Below, piece after piece: positions 38,626-51,011 of a stretch of 64,000 bases of DNA. The stretch is from Hetaerina americana (lineage: Eukaryota; Arthropoda; Insecta; Odonata; Calopterygidae): positions 26,207 to 90,206 of the forward strand of contig JAKTNV010000637.1 in the NCBI GenBank assembly GCA_022747635.1, in the 5' to 3' direction. Made by a program: the position numbers and the translations under genes. The notes under the pieces are model-generated. The model was not told the origin of the DNA and searched no databases. It worked only from the letters and a program-made list of their open reading frames with translations. Numbering within the stretch: position 1 is the stretch's first letter; every line of letters starts with the position of its first letter.

Positions 38626-41600
38626 CAATATGGAAACATTTTTGTTTGATTTGTGTCGAGTGAGATTTTCACTTAGAACCCAAAGGGCGGGTATTGGCAC
38701 TTTTCATGGAAAAATGTGAAAAATTAAATTTTCTAAAAATGAAATAAATGCCTTCTAAACCCCTCAAAAATTCACTCTGAAACAGAAGATTGTTGTTTTT
38801 CGCAATATTTTTAGAAATATGGGCACTTTTAGTAACATTAACACCTGGGCTGAAGCATCTTTTATGATCATTTATTGTCTTTCAGGATACATTCTGGGTT
38901 TTTTTTTGTTTATTTGATGAAAATGAAAAACAATACACACTTTGGATACATTTTTGATTGATTTGTGTCGAGTGAGATTTTCACCTAGAACCCAAAGGGG
39001 GGGTATTGGCACTTTTCATTGAAAAATGTGAAAAATTAAATTTTCTAAAAATGAAATAAATGCCTTCTAAACACCTCAAACATTCACTCTAAAACAGAAG
39101 ATTGTTGTTTTTCGCAATATTTTTAGAAATTTGGGCTCTTTTAGTAACATTAACACCTGGGCTGAAGCATCTTTTATGATCTTTTATTGCCTTTCAGGAT
39201 TCATTCTGGGTTTTATTTTGTTTATTTGATGAAAATGAACAACAATAAACACCATGGAAACATTTTTGTTTGATTTGTGTCGAGTGAGATTTTCACCTAG
39301 AACCCAAAGGGCGGGTATTGGCACTTTTCATGGAAAAATGTGAAAAATTAAATTTTCTAAAAATGAAATAAATGCCTTATAAACACCTCAAACATTCACT
39401 CTAAAACAGAAGAATGTTGTTTTTCGCAATATATTTAGAAATTTTGGCTCTTTTAGTAACATTAACACTTTCGCTGAAGCATCTTTTATGCTCCTTTCAT
39501 GTCTTTCAGGATTCATTCTGGGTTTTATTTTGTTTATTTGATGAAAATGAACAACAATACACACCTTGGATACATTTTTGTTTGATTTGTTTCGAGTGAG
39601 ATTTTCACTTAGAACCCAAAGGGGGGGGTATTGGCACTTTTCATGGAAAAATGTGAAAAATAAAATTTTCTAAAAATGAATGAAATGACTTCTAAACACC
39701 TCAAACATTCACTCTTAAACAGAAGATTGTAGTTTTTCGCAATATTTTTAGAAATTTGGGCTCTTTTAGTAACATAAACACCTGGGCTGAAGCATCTTTT
39801 ATGATCATTTATTGTCTTTCAGGATTCATTCTGGGTTTTATTTTGTTTATTTGATGAAAATGAACAAAAATACACACCTTGGATACATTTTTGTTTGATT
39901 TGTGTCGAGCGAGATTTTCACCTAGAACCCAAAGGGGGGGGTATTGGCACTTTTCATGGAAAAAAGTGTAAAATTAAATTTTCTAAAAATGAAATAAATG
40001 CCTTCTAAACACCTCAAACATTCACTCTAAAACAGAAGATTGTTGTTTTTCGCAATATTTTTAGAAATTTGGGCTCTTTTAGTAACATTAACACCTGGGC
40101 TGAAGCATCTTTTATGATCATTTATTGTCTTTCAGGATTTATTCTGGGTTTTATTTTGTTTATTTGATGAAAATGAACAACAATACACACCTTGGATACA
40201 TTTTTGTTTGATTTGTGTCAAGTGAGATTTTCACCTAGAACCCAAAGGGGGGGGGGTATTGGCACTTTTCATGGAAAAATGTAAAAAAATTAAATTTTCT
40301 AAAAACGAAATAAATGCCTTCTAAACACCTCAAACATTCACTCTAAAACAGAAGATTGTTGTTTTTCGCAATATATTTAGAAATGTAGGCACTTTTAGTA
40401 ACATTAACACCTGGGCTGAAGCATCTTTTATGATCATTTATTGTCTTTCAGGATACATTCTGGGTTTTTTTTTGTTTATTTGATGAAAATGAAAAACAAT
40501 ACACACCATGGAACTATTTTTGTTTGATTTGTGTCGAGTGAGATTTTCACCTAGAACCCAAAGGGGGGGGTATTGGCACTTTTCAAGGAAAAATGCGAAA
40601 AAATTAAATTTTCTAAAAATGAAATAAATGCCTTCTAAACACCTCAAACATTCACTCTAAAACAGATGATTGTTGTTTTTCGCAATATTTTTAGAAATTT
40701 GGGCTCTTTTAGTAACATTAACACCCGGGCTGAAGCATCTTTTATGATCTTTTATTGTCTTTCAGGATTCATTCTGGGTTTTATTTTGTTTATTTGATGA
40801 AAATGAACAACAATAAACACCATGGAAACATTTTTGTTTGATTTGTGTCGAGTGAGATTTTCACCTAGAACCCAAAGGGGGGGTATTGGCACTTTTCAAG
40901 GAAAAATGCGAAAAAATTAAATTTTCTAAAAATGAAATAAATGCCTTCTAAACACCTCAAACATTCACTCTAAAACAGAAGATTGTTGTTTTTCGCAATA
41001 TTTTTAGAAATTTGGGCTCTTTTAGTAACATTAACACCCGGGCTGAAGCATCTTTTATGATCTTTTATTGTCTTTCAGGATTCATTCTGGGTTTTATTTT
41101 GTTTATTTGATGAAAATGAACAACAATAAACACCATGGAAACATTTTTGTTTGAATCGTGTCGAGTGAGATTTTCACCTAGAACCCAAAGGGGGGGGTAT
41201 TGGCACTTTTCATGGAAAAATGTGTAAAATTTAATTTTCTAAAAATGAAATAAATGCCTTCTAAACACCTCAAACATTCACTCTAAAACAGAAGATTGTT
41301 GTTTTTCGCAATATTTTTAGAAATTTGGGCTCTTTTAGTAACATTAACACTTTCGCTGAAGCAACTTTTATGCTCATTTCTTGTCTTTCAGGATTAATTC
41401 TGGGTTTTATTTTGTTTATTTGATGAAAATGAACAACAATACACACCATGGAAACATTTTTGTTTGATTTGCGTCAAGTGAGATTTTCACCTAGAACCCA
41501 AAGGGGGGGGTATTGGCACTTTTCATGGAAAAATGTGAAAAATTAAATTTTCTAAAAATGAAATAAATGCCTTCTAAACACCTCAAACATTCACTCTAAA

Positions 41601-42150
41601 ATAGAAGATTGTTGTTTTTCGCAATATTTTTAGAAATTTGGGCTCTTTTAGTAAAATTAACACCTGGGCTGAAGAATCTTTTATGATCATTTATTGTCTT
41701 TCAGGATACATTCTGGGTTTTATTTTGTTTATTTGATGAAAATGAACAACAATACACACCATGGAAACATTTTTGTTTGATATGTGTCGAGTGAGATTTT
41801 CACCTAGAACCCAAAGGGGGGGGTATTGGCACTTTTCATGGAAAAATGTAAAAAATTAAATTTTCTAAAAATGAAATAAATGCCTTCTAAACACCTCAAA
41901 CATTCACATTAAAACAGAAGATTGTTGTTTTTCGCAATATTTTAAGAAATTTGGGCTCTTTTAGTAAAATTAACACTTGCGCTGAAGTATCTTTTATGCT
42001 CATTTCTTGTCTTTCAGGATTAATTCTGGGTTTTATTTCGTTTATTTGATGAAAATGAACAACAATACACACCATGGAATCATTTTTGTTTGATTTGTGT
42101 CGAGTGAGATTTTCACCTAGAACCCAAAGGGGGGGTATTGGCACTTTTCA
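38626..42150 (+). repeat. Higher-order repeat D, copy 3
   Basis: Continues family D at an offset of about 10,017-10,022 bp from 28,6xx-32,13x. It carries the AAAACGAAAT unit near 40306, the 10-G tract (40247-40256), the ACAGATGATTG unit near 40661 and the CACATTAAAACAG unit near 41906. One unit is a hybrid: after GAAAAACAATACACACC at about 40505 it takes ATGGAACTATTT and CAAGGAAAAATGCG, which belong to the 26,4xx type, instead of TTTGGATACATT. It ends abruptly at 42150/42151, where CACTTTTCA is followed by the first base of divergent block F. Confidence 0.85.
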
Positions 42151-42502
42151 TTAAAAATTTGAAAAATTAAAATTTCTAAAAATGAAATAAATGCCTTCTA
42201 TACTCCTCAAACATTCACTCTATAATTGAAGATTGTTGTTTTTCGCTATATTTTTGGAAATGTGGGCTCTTTACTAACATGAACACTTGCGCTGAGGCAT
42301 CTTTTATGCTCATTTCTTGTCTTTAATGATTTATTCTGGGTTTTATTTTGTTTATTTGATGAAAATGAACAACAATACACACCATGGAAACATTTTTGTT
42401 TGATTCGTGTCGAGTGAGATTTTCACCTAGAACCCAAAGGGGGGGGGATTGGCACTTTTCATGGAAAAATGTGAAAAATTAAAATTTCTAAAAATGAAAT
42501 AA

Positions 42503-44686
42503 ATGCCTTCTATACACCTCAAACATTCACTCTATAATGGAAGATTGTTGTTTTTCGCAATATTTTTGGAAATTTGGGCTCTTTTACTAACATTAAGTCA
42601 TGCGCTGAGGCATCTTTTATGCTCATTTCTTGTCTTCAATGATTTATTCTGGGTTTTATTTTGTTTATTTGATGAAAATGAACAACAATACACACCATGG
42701 AAACATTTTTGTTTGATTCGTGTCGAGTGAGATTTTCACCTAGAACCTAAGGGGGGGGTTGGCCCCTGTCATGGAAAAATGTGAAAAATTAAAATTTCTA
42801 AAAATGAAATAAATGCCTTCTATACACCTCAAACATTCCTTCTATAATGGAAGATTGTTGTTTTTCGCAATATTTTTGGAAATTTGGGCTCTTTTACTAA
42901 CATTAACACTTGCGCTGAGGCATCTTTTATGCTCATTTCTTGTCTTTAATGATTTATTCTGGGTTTTATTTTGTTTATTTGATGAAAATGAACAACAATA
43001 CACACCATGGAAACATTTTTGTTTGATTCGTGTCGAGTGAGATTTTCAACCAGAACCTAAAGGGGGGGTTGGCACTTTTCATGGAAAAATGTGAAAAATT
43101 AAAATTTCTAAAAATGAAATAAATGCCTTCTATACACCTCAAACATTCACTCTATAATGGAAGATTGTTGTTTTTCGCAATATTTTTGGAAATTTGGGCT
43201 CTTTTACTAACATTAACTCATGCGCTGAGGCATCTTTTATGCTCATTTCTTGTCTTAAATGATTTATTCTGGTTTTTATTTTGTTTATTTGAAGAAAATG
43301 AACAACAATACACACCATGGAAACATTTTTGTTTGATTCTTTTCGAGTGAGATTTTCACCTAGAACCCAAAGGGGGGGGTATTGGCACTTTTCATTAAAA
43401 ATTTGAAAAATTAAAATTTCTAAAATTGAAATAAATGCCTTCTATACACCTCAAACATTCACTCTATAATGGAAGATTGTTGTTTTTCGCGGTATTTTTG
43501 GAAATGTGGGCTCTTTTACTAACATGAACACTTGCGCTGAGGCATCTTTTATGCTAATTTCTTGTCTTTAATGATTTAATCTGGGTTTTATTTTGTTTTT
43601 TTTGATGAAAATGAACAACAATACACACCATGGAAACATTTTTGTTTGATTCGTGACGAGTGAGATTTTCACCTTGAACCCAAAGGGGGGGGAATTGGCA
43701 CTTTTCATTAAAAATGTGAAAAATTAAAATTTCTAAAAATGAAATAAATGCCTTCTATACACCTCAAACATTCACTCTATAATTGAAGATTGTTGTTTTT
43801 CGCGGTATTTTTGGAAATGTGGGCTCTTTTACTAACATGAACACTTGCGCTGAGGCATCTTTTATGCTCATTTCTTGTCTTTGACGATTTATTCTGGGTT
43901 TTATTTTGTTTATTTGAAGAAAATGAACAACAATACACACCATGGAAAAATTTTTGTTTGATTCGTGTCGAGTGAGATTTTCACCTAGAACCCAAAGGGG
44001 GGGGGAATTGGCACTTTTCATTAAAAATGTGAAAAATTAAAATTTCTAAAAATGAAATAAATGCCTTCTATACACCTCAAACAAACACTCTATAATTGAA
44101 GATTGTTGTTTTTCGCTATATTTTTGGAAATGTGGGCTCTTTACTAACATGAACACTTGCGCTGAGGCATCTTTTATGCTCATTTCTTGTCTTTAATGAT
44201 TTATTCTGGGTTTTATTTTGTTTTTTTGATGAAAATGAACAACAATACACACCATGGAAACATTTTTGTTTGATTCGTAACGAGTGACATTTTCACCTTG
44301 AACCCAAAGGGGGGGGGGGGTATTGGCACTTTTCATGGAAAAATGTGAAAAATTAAAATTTCTAAAAATGAAATAAATGCCTTGTTTACACCTCAAACAT
44401 TCACTCTATAATGGAAGATTGTTGTTTTTCGCGGTATTTTTGGAAATTAGGGCTCTTTTACTAACATTAACACTTTCGCTGAGGCATCTTTTATGCTCAT
44501 GTCTTGTCTTTAATGATTTATTCTGGGTTTTATTTTGTTTATTTGATGAAAATGAACAACAATACACACCATGGAAACATTTTTGTTTGATTCGTGTCGA
44601 GTGAGATTTTCACCTAGAACCTAAAGGGGGGGTTGGCACTTTTCATGGAAAAATGTGAAAAATTAAAAATTCTAAAAATGAAATAA
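42503..44686 (+). repeat. 7-monomer duplication inside F, copy 1
   Basis: Repeats at an offset of 2,184 bp: units at 42503, 42813 and 43123 correspond to 44687, 44997 and 45307, including the GGCCCCTGTCATGG variant (42761 and 44944), GTTTTTCGCGGTATTTTTGG, and GGTTTTTATTTTG with TTTGAAGAAAATG near 43290. The unit at 44309 has a 12-G tract (44309-44320), and one unit begins CCTTGTTTACACC (44381). Confidence 0.85.
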
Positions 44687-45925
44687 ATGCCTTCTATACA
44701 CCTCAAACATTCACTCTATAATGGAAGATTGTTGTTTTTCGCAATATTTTTGGAAATTTGGGCTCTTTTACTAACATTAACACTTGCGCTGAAGCATCTT
44801 TTATGCTCATTTCTTGTCTTCAATGATTTATTCTGGGTTTTATTTTGTTTATTTGATGAAAATGAACAACAATACACACCATGGAAACATTTTTGTTTGA
44901 TTCGTGTCGAGTGAGATTTTCACCTAGAACCTAAAGGGGGGGTTGGCCCCTGTCATGGAAAAATGTGAAAAATTAAAATTTCTAAAAATGAAATAAATGC
45001 CTTCTATACACCTCAAACATTCACTCTATAATGGAAGATTGTTGTTTTTCGCAATATTTTTGGAAATTTGGGCTCTTTTACTAACATTAACACTTGCGCT
45101 GAGGCATCTTTTATGCTCATTTCTTGTCTTTAATGATTTATTCTGGGTTTTATTTTGTTTATTTGATGAAAATGAACAACAATACACACCTTGGAAACAT
45201 TTTTGTTTGATTCGTGTCGAGTGAGATTTTCAACCAGAACCTAAAGGGGGGGTTGGCACTTTTCATGGAAAAATGTGAAAAATTAAAATTTCTAAAAATG
45301 AAATAAATGCCTTCTATACACCTCAAACATTCACTCTATAATGGAAGATTGTTGTTTTTCGCAATATTTTTGGAAATTTGGGCTCTTTTACTAACATTAA
45401 CTCATGCGCTGAGGCATCTTTTATGCTCATTTCTTGTCTTTAATGATTTATTCTGGTTTTTATTTTGTTTATTTGAAGAAAATGAACAACAATACACACC
45501 ATGGAAACATTTTTGTTTGATTCTTTTCGAGTGAGATTGTCACCTAGAACCCAAAGGGGGGGGTATTGGCACTTTTCATTAAAAATTTGAAAAATTAAAA
45601 TTTCTAAAATTGAAATAAATGCCTTCTATACACCTCAAACATTCACTCTATAATGGAAGATTGTTGTTTTTCGCGGTATTTTTGGAAATGTGGGCTCTTT
45701 TACTAACATGAACACTTGCGCTGAGGCATCTTTTATGCTAATTTCTTGTCTTTAATGATTTAATCTGGGTTTTATTTTGTTTTTTTGATGAAAATGAACA
45801 ACAATACACACCATGGAAACATTTTTGTTTGATTCGTGACGAGTGAGATTTTCACCTTGAACCCAAAGGGGGGGGAATTGGCACTTTTCATTAAAAATGT
45901 GAAAAATTAAAATTTCTAAAAATGA
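44687..45925 (+). repeat. 7-monomer duplication inside F, copy 2 (partial)
   Basis: Four of the seven monomers of the preceding unit are repeated before F ends, at 2,184 bp offset, with minor changes (CACCTTGGAAAC near 45188, GAGATTGTCACC near 45533, a shorter T run near 45780). The last unit passes within CATTCACTCTAA into ordinary satellite. Confidence 0.85.
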
Positions 45926-45963
45926 AATAAATGCCTTCTATACACCTCAAACATTCACTCTAA

Positions 45964-46169
45964 TACAGAAGATTGTTGTTTTTCGCAATTATTTTAGAAA
46001 TGTGGGCTCTTTTAGTAACATTAACACCTGGGCTGAAGCATCTTTTATGATCATTTATTGTCTTTCAGGAAGTATTCTGGGTTTTATTTTGTTTATTTAA
46101 TGAAAATGAACGACAATACACACCTTGGATACATTTTTGATTGATTTGTGTCGAGTGAGATTTTCACCT
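45964..46169 (+). repeat. Border monomer between F and G
   Basis: A single non-F unit with several private bases: AATACAGAAG, CGCAATTATTTTAG, GGAAGTATTC, TTTAATGAAAATG and GAACGACAATAC. It is not repeated in the second G copy. The density of private changes fits a unit at an array edge that escaped homogenisation. Confidence 0.75.
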
Positions 46170-47184
46170 AGAACCCAAAGGGGGGGGTATTGGCACTTTT
46201 CATGGAAAAATGTGAAAAATTAAATTTTCTAAAAATGAAATAAATGCCTTCTAAACACCTCAAACATTCACTCTAAAACAGAAGATGGTTGTTTTTCGCA
46301 ATATTTTTAGAAATTTTGGGCTCTTAATAACATTAACACTTTCGCTGAAGCAACTTTTATGCTCATTTCTTGTCTTTCAGGATTAATTCTGGGTTTTATT
46401 TTGTTTATTTGATGAAAATGAACAACAATACACACCATGGAAACATTTTTGTTTGATTGGTGTCGAGTGAGATTTTCACCTAGAACCCAAAGGGGGGGGT
46501 ATTGGCACTTTTTATGGAAAAATGTGAAAAATTAAATTTTCTAAAAATGAAATAAATGGCTTCTAAACACCACAAACATTCACTCTAAAACAGAAGATAG
46601 TTGTTTTTCGCAATATTTTTAGAAATTTGGGCTCTTTTAGTAACATTAACACCAGGGCTGAAGCATCTTTTATGATCATTTATTGTCTTTCAGGATACAT
46701 TCTGGGTTTTATTTTGTTTATTTGATGAAAATGAACAACAATACACACCTTGGATACATATTTTTTTATTTGTGTCGAGTGAGATATTCACCTAGAACCC
46801 AAAGGGGGGGGTATTGGCACTTTTCATGGAAAAATGTGAAAAAATAAAATTTTCTAAAAATGAAATAAATGCCTTCTAAACACCTCAAACATTCACTCTA
46901 AAACCGTAGATTGTTGTTTTTCGCATATATTTTTTGAAATTTGGGCTCTTTTAGTAACATTAACACCTTCTCTGAAGCAACTTTTATGCTCATTTCTTGT
47001 CCTTCAAGATTAATTCTGGGTTTTATTTTGTTTATTTGATGAAAATGAACAACAATACACACCATGGAAACATTTTTGTTTGATTTGTGTCGAGTGAGAT
47101 TTTCACCTAGAACCCAAAGGGGGGGGTATTGGCACTTTTCATGGAAAAATGTAAAAAATTAAATTTTCTAAAAATGAAATAAAT

Positions 47185-48060
47185 GCCTTCTAAACACCTC
47201 AAACATTCACTCTAAAACAGAAGATTGTTGTTTTTCGCAATATTTTTAGAAATTTGGGCTCTTTTAGTAAAATTAACACTTGCGCTGAAGCATCTTTTAT
47301 GCTCATTTCATGTCTTTCAGGATTATTTCTGGGTTTTATTTTGTTATTTGATGAAAATGAACAACAATACACACCATGGAAACATTTTTGTTTGATTTGT
47401 GTCGAGTGAGATTTTCACCTAGAACCCAAAGGGGGGGGTATTGGCACTTTTCATGGAAAAATGTGAAAAATTAAATTTTCTAAAAATGAAATAAATGCCT
47501 TCTAAACACCTCAAACATTCACTCTAAAACAGAAGATTGTTGTTTTTCGCAATATTTTTAGAAGTTTGGGCTCTTTTAGTAACATTAACACTTTCGCTGA
47601 AGCAACTTTTATGCTCGTTTCTTGTCTTTCAAGATTAATTCTGGGTTTTATTTTGTTAATTTGATGAAAATGAACAACAATACGCACCATGGAAACATTT
47701 TTGTTTGATTTGTGTCGAGTGAGATTTTCACCTAGAACCCAAAGGGGGGGGTATTGGCACTTTTCATGGAAAAATGTGAAAAATTAAATTTTCTAAAAAT
47801 GAAATAAATGCCTTCTAAACACCTCAAACATTCACTCTAAAACAGAAGATTGTTTTTTCGCAATATTTTTAGAAATTTGGGCTCTTTTAGTAACATTTAC
47901 ACTTTCGCTGAAGCAACTTTTATGCTCATTTCTTGTCTTTCAGGATTAATTCTGGGTTTTATTTTGTTTATTTGATGAAAATGAACAAAACTACACACCA
48001 TGGAAACATTTTTGTTTGATTTGCGTCAAGTGAGATTTTCACCTAGAACCCAAAGGGGGG
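47185..48060 (+). repeat. Module C, copy 3
   Basis: Same trio as at 7511: AAAATTAACACTTGCGC with GGATTATTTCTGGG, AGAAGTTTGGGC with ATACGCACC, and the shortened GATTGTTTTTTCGC with AACATTTACAC. The first unit has lost one T (TTTTGTTATTTG near 47341). The third ends with AACAAAACTACACACC and an 11-G tract. Confidence 0.82.
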
Positions 48061-48362
48061 GGGGGTATTGGCACTTTTCATGGAAAAATATGAAAAATTA
48101 AATTTTCTAAAAATGAAATAAATGCCTTCTAAACACCTCAAACATTCACTCTAAAACAGAAGACTGTTGTTTTTCGCAATATTTTTAGAAGTTTGGGCTC
48201 TTTTAGTAACATTAACACCTGGGCTGTAGCATCTTTTATGATCATTTATTGTCTTTCAGGATACATTCTGGGTTTTATTTTGTTTATTTGATGAAAATGA
48301 ACAACAATACACACCATTGAAACATTATTGTTTGATTTGTGTCAAGTTAGATTTTCACCTAG

Positions 48363-48400
48363 AACCCAAAGGGGGCATTGGTACCCAAAGGTATTGGCAC
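48363..48400 (+). repeat. Monomer with insertion beside the G-tract, site 4
   Basis: Same CATTGGTACCCAAAGG insertion with linked CCATTGAAACATTATTG and GTCAAGTTAG, here preceded by a GGGCTGTAGCATC unit. Confidence 0.9.
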
Positions 48401-49601
48401 TTTTCATGGAAAAATGTGAAAAATTAAATTTTCTAAAAATGAAATAAATGCCTTCTAAACACCTCAAACATTCACTCTAAAACAGAAGATTGTTGTTTTT
48501 GCGCAATATTTTTAGAAATTTTGGCTCTTTTAGTAACATTAACATCTGGGCTGAAGCATCTTTTATGATCATTTATTGTCTTTCAGGATACATTCTGTGT
48601 TTTATTTTGTTTATTTGATGAAAATGAACAACAATACACACCTTGGATACATTTTTGTTTGATTTGTGTCGAGTGAGATTTTCACCTAGAACCCAAAGGG
48701 GGGGTATTGGCACTTTTCATGGAAAAATGTGAAAAATTAAATTTTCTAAAAATGAAATAAATGCCTTCTAAACACCTCAAACATTCACTCTAAAACAAAA
48801 GATTGTTGTTTTTCGCAATATTTTTAGAAATTTGGGCTCTTTTAGTAACATTAACACCTGGGCTGAAGCATCTTTTATGATCATTTATTGTCTTTCAGGA
48901 TACATTCTGGGTTTTATTTTGTTTATTTGATGAAAATGAACAACAATACACACCTTGAATACATTTTTGTTTGATTTGTGTCGAGTTAGATTTTCACCTA
49001 GAACCCAAAGGGGGGGTATTGGCACTTTTCATGGAAAAATGTGAAAAATTAAATTTTCTAAAAATGAAATAAATGCCTTCTAAACACCTCAAACATTTAC
49101 TCTAAAACAGAAGATTGTTGTTTTTCGCAATATTTTTAGAAATTTGGGCTCTTTTAGTAACATTAACACTTGCGCTGAAGCAACTTTAATGCTCATTTCT
49201 TGTCTTTCAGTATTATTCTGGGTTTTATTTTGTTTATTTGATGAAAATGAACAACAATACACACCATGGAAACATTTTTGTTTGATTTGTGTCAAGTTAG
49301 ATTTTCACCTAGAACCCAAAGGGGGGGTATTGGCACTTTTCATGGAAAAATGTGAAAAATTAAATTTTCTAAAAATGAAATAAATGCCTTCTAAACACCT
49401 CAAACATTTACTCTAAAACAGAAGATGGTTGTTTTTCGCAATATTTTTAGAAATTTTGGCTCTTTTAGTAACATTAACACCTGGGCTGAAGCATCTTTTA
49501 TGATCATTTATTGTCTTTCAGGATACATTCTGTGTTTTATTTTGTTTATTTGATGAAAATGAACAACAATACACACCTTTGATACATTTTTGTTTGATAT
49601 G

Positions 49602-51011
49602 AATACCCCCCCCCTCTGGGTTCTAGGTGAAAATCTCACTCGACACAAATAAAAAAAAATGTATCCAAGGTGTGTATTGTTGTTCATTTTCATCAATAAA
49701 CAAAATAAAACCCAGAATGTATCCTGAAAGACAATAAATGATCATAAAAGATGCTTCAGCCCTGGTGTTAATGTTACTAAAAGAGCCCAAATTTCTAAAA
49801 ATATTGCGAAAAACAACAATCTGCTGTTTTAGAGTGAATGTTTGTGGTGTTTAGAAGCCATTTATTTATATTATTTTTAGAAAATTTAATTTTTCACATT
49901 TTTCCATGAAAAGTGCCAATACCCCCCCCTTTGGGTTCTAGGTGAAAATCTCACTCGACACCAATCAAACAAAAATGTTTCCATGGTGTGTATTGTTGTT
50001 CATTTTCATCAAATAAACAAAATAAAACCCAGAATGTATCCTGAAAGACAATAAATGATCATAAAAGATGCTTCAGCCCAGGTGTTAATGTTACTAAAAG
50101 AGCCCAAATTTCATAAAAAAATTGCGAAAAACAACAATCTTCTGTTTTAGAGTGAATGTTTGAGGTGTTTAGAAGGCATTTATTTCATTTTTAGAAAATT
50201 TAATTTTACACATTTTTCCATGAAAAGTGCCAATACCCCCCCCTTTGGGTTCTAGGTGAAAATCTCACTTGACACAAATCAAACAAAAATGTATCCAAGG
50301 TGTGTATTGTTGTTCATTTTCATCAAATAAACAAAATAAAACCCAGAATGAATCCTGAAAGACAATAAAAGATCATAAAAGATGCTTCAGCCCAAGTGTT
50401 AATGTTACTAAAAGAGCCAAAATTTCTAAAAATTTTGCGAAAAAAAACAATCTTCTGTTTTAAAGTGAATGTTTGAGGTGTTTAGAAGGCATTTATTTCA
50501 TTTTTAGAAAATTTATTTTTTCACATTTTTCCATGAAAAGTGCCAATACCCCCCCCTTTGGGTTTTAAGGTGAAAATCTCACTTGACACAAATCAAACAA
50601 AAATGTTTTCATGGTGTGTATTGTTGTTCATTTTCATCAAATAAACAAAATAAAACCCAGAATGAATCCTGAAAGACAATTAAAGATCATAACAGACGCT
50701 TCAGCCCAGGTGTTAATGTTACTAAAAGAGCCCAAATTTCTAAAATTATTGCGAAAAACAACAATCTTCTGTTTTAGAGTGAATTTTTGAGGTGTTTAGA
50801 AGTCATTTCATTCATTTTTAGAAAATTTTATTTTTAACATTTTTCCATGAAAAGTGCCAATACCCCCCCCTTTGGGTTCTAAGTGAAAATCTCACTCGAA
50901 ACAAATCAAACAAAAATGAATCCAAGGTGTGTATTGTTGTTCATTTTCATCAAATAAACAAAATAAAACCCAGAATGAATCCTGAAAGACATGAAAGGAG
51001 CATAAAAGATG
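49602..51011 (-). repeat. Left arm of large palindrome, G copy 1
   Basis: Reverse complement of 51815-53223. Diagnostic shared oddities include the extra bases of AAAATAATATAAATAAATGG (here reversed near 49860-49885), the CAGCAGATTG unit (49829), the AATTTTTTTATGAAATTTGG unit (50107), the GCGTCTGTTATGATCTTTAA unit (50678) and CACCTTGGATTCATTTT (50918). Seen differences to the right arm are few: one lost A in CATCAATAAAC (49692) and TTACACATTT (50203). Confidence 0.93.

Larger units (their letters stand above)
42151..45963 (+). repeat. Divergent satellite subfamily F (about 12 monomers)
   Basis: All units share diagnostic changes absent elsewhere: TTAAAATTTCTAAA for TTAAATTTTCTAAA, CTATACACC for CTAAACACC, CTATAATGGAAG or CTATAATTGAAG for CTAAAACAGAAG, TTTTTGGAAAT, TTACTAACAT for TTAGTAACAT, GCTGAGGCATC for GCTGAAGCATC, CTTTAATGATTTATTC for CTTTCAGGATTCATTC, and GATTCGTGTCG. 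Several lack TATT after the G-tract (GGGGGGGTTGGC), giving a period of 310 bp (42503, 42813, 43123). Loss of the CTTTCAG element is general in F. Both borders are abrupt. F is probably an older or separately amplified lineage. Confidence 0.92.
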
